Positions 62,675 through 64,000 of a stretch of 64,000 bases of DNA are shown in pieces. The notes under the pieces were generated by a model. That model was not told where the DNA came from. It searched no databases and saw only the letters and a program-made list of their open reading frames with translations. The position numbers and the translations under genes are program-made. Source of the DNA: Dyadobacter sp. CY343. GTDB taxonomy: Bacteria > Bacteroidota > Bacteroidia > Cytophagales > Spirosomataceae. Numbering within the stretch: position 1 is the first letter of the stretch; every line of letters begins with the position of its first letter. The DNA is taken from contig NZ_JAJUXK010000004.1 of the NCBI RefSeq assembly GCF_021390335.1, forward strand, positions 124,001 to 188,000, read 5' to 3'.

Positions 62675-63550
62675 GTGTCGGCCAGGTCAAAATTGAGATT
62701 ACGGGATTATATTGCGGGTAGTGCGCGGCTTGTCAGGACCACCAACCTGATCATTGTTGCATTGACCCAATACCTGACCCGCATTCTCCTCATCGGCCCG
62801 CGGGAAAACTGGCGCGAGATCGTACTGGATCCCTACCTTTTTCTACTATCGCTTTCCACAGTTTGCATTGCCGCCGCGGGTTACATTATCAACGATTATT
62901 TTGATGTTAAAATAGATATTGTCAACAAGCCGGAGCGGGTTGTGGTAGGCAGGTATCTCAAAAGGCGCTGGGCAATAGGCGCGCACCAGATCCTGAATGT
63001 GATGGGTGCAGTGCTCGGGCTCGCGGTCAGCCCCTATATTTTCCTGATCAACGTATTCTCGATCACGCTGCTCTGGTTTTACTCCGAGCGCTTCAAGCGG
63101 CTGCCTTTTATCGGCAACTTTATCGTATCGCTGCTCACGGCGATGACTTTGCTCATCCTGACAGTTCATTATCCCGAAAACCGGCATCTGGTGTTTATCT
63201 ATGCAGTTTTTTCATTCTTCATTTCACTGGTACGAGAAATTGTGAAGGATATGGAGGATATTAAAGGCGATCAGGCGCACGGCTGCCGGACATTGCCCAT
63301 AATCTGGGGCATCCCGCGCACCCGCAATTTCCTGTATATAGTGCTGGTACTATTCATTTTCGCGCTTTTTGCAATGGCGAGGGTATTGAATAACAGCTTG
63401 CTCGTGCTACTTTTCATTCTATTGCTGCTGCCGATTTTATACCTCGCATTCCAGCTTTCCCGGGCTGATACGCGCCGCGATTTCAGGCAGGTGAGCAGCT
63501 TGTGCAAGATCATTATGCTGCTTGGGCTTATGACGATGATCTGGGCGTGA
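62675..63550 (+). CDS. UbiA family prenyltransferase
   Basis: 291-residue polytopic UbiA-superfamily prenyltransferase from a GTG at 62675. It has the first Asp motif N73-D-x-x-D77-x-x-x-D81 (INDYFDVKID) and the second (REIVKDMEDIKGD), about eight or nine helices, and VVVGRYLKRRW. It resembles the Bacteroidota proteins annotated as geranylgeranylglycerol-phosphate geranylgeranyltransferases, so it attaches an isoprenoid to an acceptor in the membrane; the acceptor is not certain. Divergent from bshA. Confidence 0.85.
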   Translation: MSARSKLRLRDYIAGSARLVRTTNLIIVALTQYLTRILLIGPRENWREIVLDPYLFLLSLSTVCIAAAGYIINDYFDVKIDIVNKPERVVVGRYLKRRWAIGAHQILNVMGAVLGLAVSPYIFLINVFSITLLWFYSERFKRLPFIGNFIVSLLTAMTLLILTVHYPENRHLVFIYAVFSFFISLVREIVKDMEDIKGDQAHGCRTLPIIWGIPRTRNFLYIVLVLFIFALFAMARVLNNSLLVLLFILLLLPILYLAFQLSRADTRRDFRQVSSLCKIIMLLGLMTMIWA

Positions 63551-63660
63551 CAGGATTTCAATTTCCTTTAAATCAATATAGCTGCTACCCGCCCGCTATA
63601 CTGCCGCAAGAAAGTATATTTACAGGTTTCCAATCTAAATCACGAATCGATCGACGAATT

Positions 63661-64000
63661 ATGAAAAAGCTTTTACTATGGACAATTGTTTGTCTGGTTT
63701 CGCTGCAAATACCTGCATTTGCCCAGGATTGTGCCGGTCTCACGCTCAAAGAAGGTTCCGGATTTGAAATGAACAACTACGACGCAAAAGGAAGGCCGGC
63801 CGGCAAAATGATCTATAAGATTGCGAAGGTCACGAAAGATGGCGCGTACACCGTTTTTAAGATCGATATGGAGTTTTTCAATACTAAAGAAAAGTCGGAA
63901 CTGAAAAATACGTACGAGATGAAATGCGATGGAAATGTAATGTTACTCGACGCCAGCTCGCTCGTGAACCAGGAACAAATGAAGTCTTTCCAAAATATGG
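63661..64000 (+). CDS. Exported hypothetical protein (5' part)
   Basis: First 113 residues of a gene that continues past the right edge. ATG at 63661, signal peptide to about residue 22 (LQIPAFAQ), then CAGLTLKEGSGFEMNNYDAKG and a beta-rich start (AGKMIYKIAKV). It resembles DUF3108/TapB-like exported proteins of Bacteroidota, but the visible part is too short for a firm call. Confidence 0.7.
   Translation, partial: MKKLLLWTIVCLVSLQIPAFAQDCAGLTLKEGSGFEMNNYDAKGRPAGKMIYKIAKVTKDGAYTVFKIDMEFFNTKEKSELKNTYEMKCDGNVMLLDASSLVNQEQMKSFQNM

Noticed and set aside
1-64000. CRISPR arrays, tRNA/rRNA genes, transposases, prophage genes
   Set aside because: Looked for and not seen: the repeats found are two- or three-copy units without CRISPR spacing, and no transposase, integrase or RNA gene signature was recognised by eye.

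Overview
The window comes from a Bacteroidota genome, most likely a Cytophagales member close to Dyadobacter/Spirosomaceae. Pointers are a SusC/SusD pair with FecR and ECF sigma factor, two proteins with type IX secretion (T9SS) sorting tails, a bacillithiol BshA, DUF4834 and DUF2851 proteins, frequent TTG/GTG starts, no clear Shine-Dalgarno sites, and TAnnTTTG-type promoters. The genus is an inference; no rRNA or tRNA gene was seen.

Layout. 0-8 kb: housekeeping genes (MATE exporter end, gamma-glutamyltransferase, OsmC, MtgA, DUF2851, CCA-adding enzyme). 8.0-9.7 kb: a toxin-antitoxin scrapyard, with an intact HigA antitoxin beside a HigB toxin broken by one stop codon, a second small module whose toxin-like partner is cut short, and a duplicated tail of the neighbouring truncated-haemoglobin gene. 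9.7-22.7 kb: AMP nucleosidase, a nuclease-like orphan, MarR/YceI, Maf, a GH13 enzyme, two beta-propeller lactonase-type proteins, GtrA-like protein, thiolase, an MHS-type transporter and a CBM9-like protein.

23-42.7 kb: a catabolic region. A Tat-signal SelA-like PLP enzyme, a signal-peptide-bearing deacetylase, two PQQ-type dehydrogenases with cytochrome c, and a Tat-signal RidA are followed by an ECF sigma gene. Further on lies a FecR-SusC-SusD-exported RraA operon. The SelA-like cluster and the FecR operon carry the same bipartite promoter element (GAGTATT, 12 nt, CTGCATCCTTAT), so they are probably one regulon read by the ECF sigma factor encoded between them. The enzymes suggest extracytoplasmic breakdown of an amino- or acyl-substituted sugar acid or similar compound. 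A minus-strand block (a 1041-residue T9SS hydrolase and three tandem lipoprotein paralogues) separates sigma gene from fecR.

43-50 kb: nuoA is separated from nuoB-nuoC by a 3.7-kb accessory island. The island holds a C10 (streptopain-type) cysteine protease, a translationally coupled lipoprotein that may be its inhibitor, a frameshifted tandem copy of that lipoprotein with a vestige of the nuoA tail between the copies, a divergent XRE regulator behind a 21-bp-periodic repeat, and an outer-membrane protein gene.

50-64 kb: a thioredoxin-fold-like exported protein, a BamA/TamA-like outer-membrane protein, carB without the allosteric domain, a 1420-residue T9SS protein built from seven ~188-residue modules, DUF4834, bshA, a UbiA prenyltransferase and the start of a further exported protein. 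No CRISPR array, transposase, prophage or RNA gene was found. No stretch over 300 bases lacks an annotated feature; the longest gaps (20637-20862, 22744-23036, 25547-25836) are described where they hold something.
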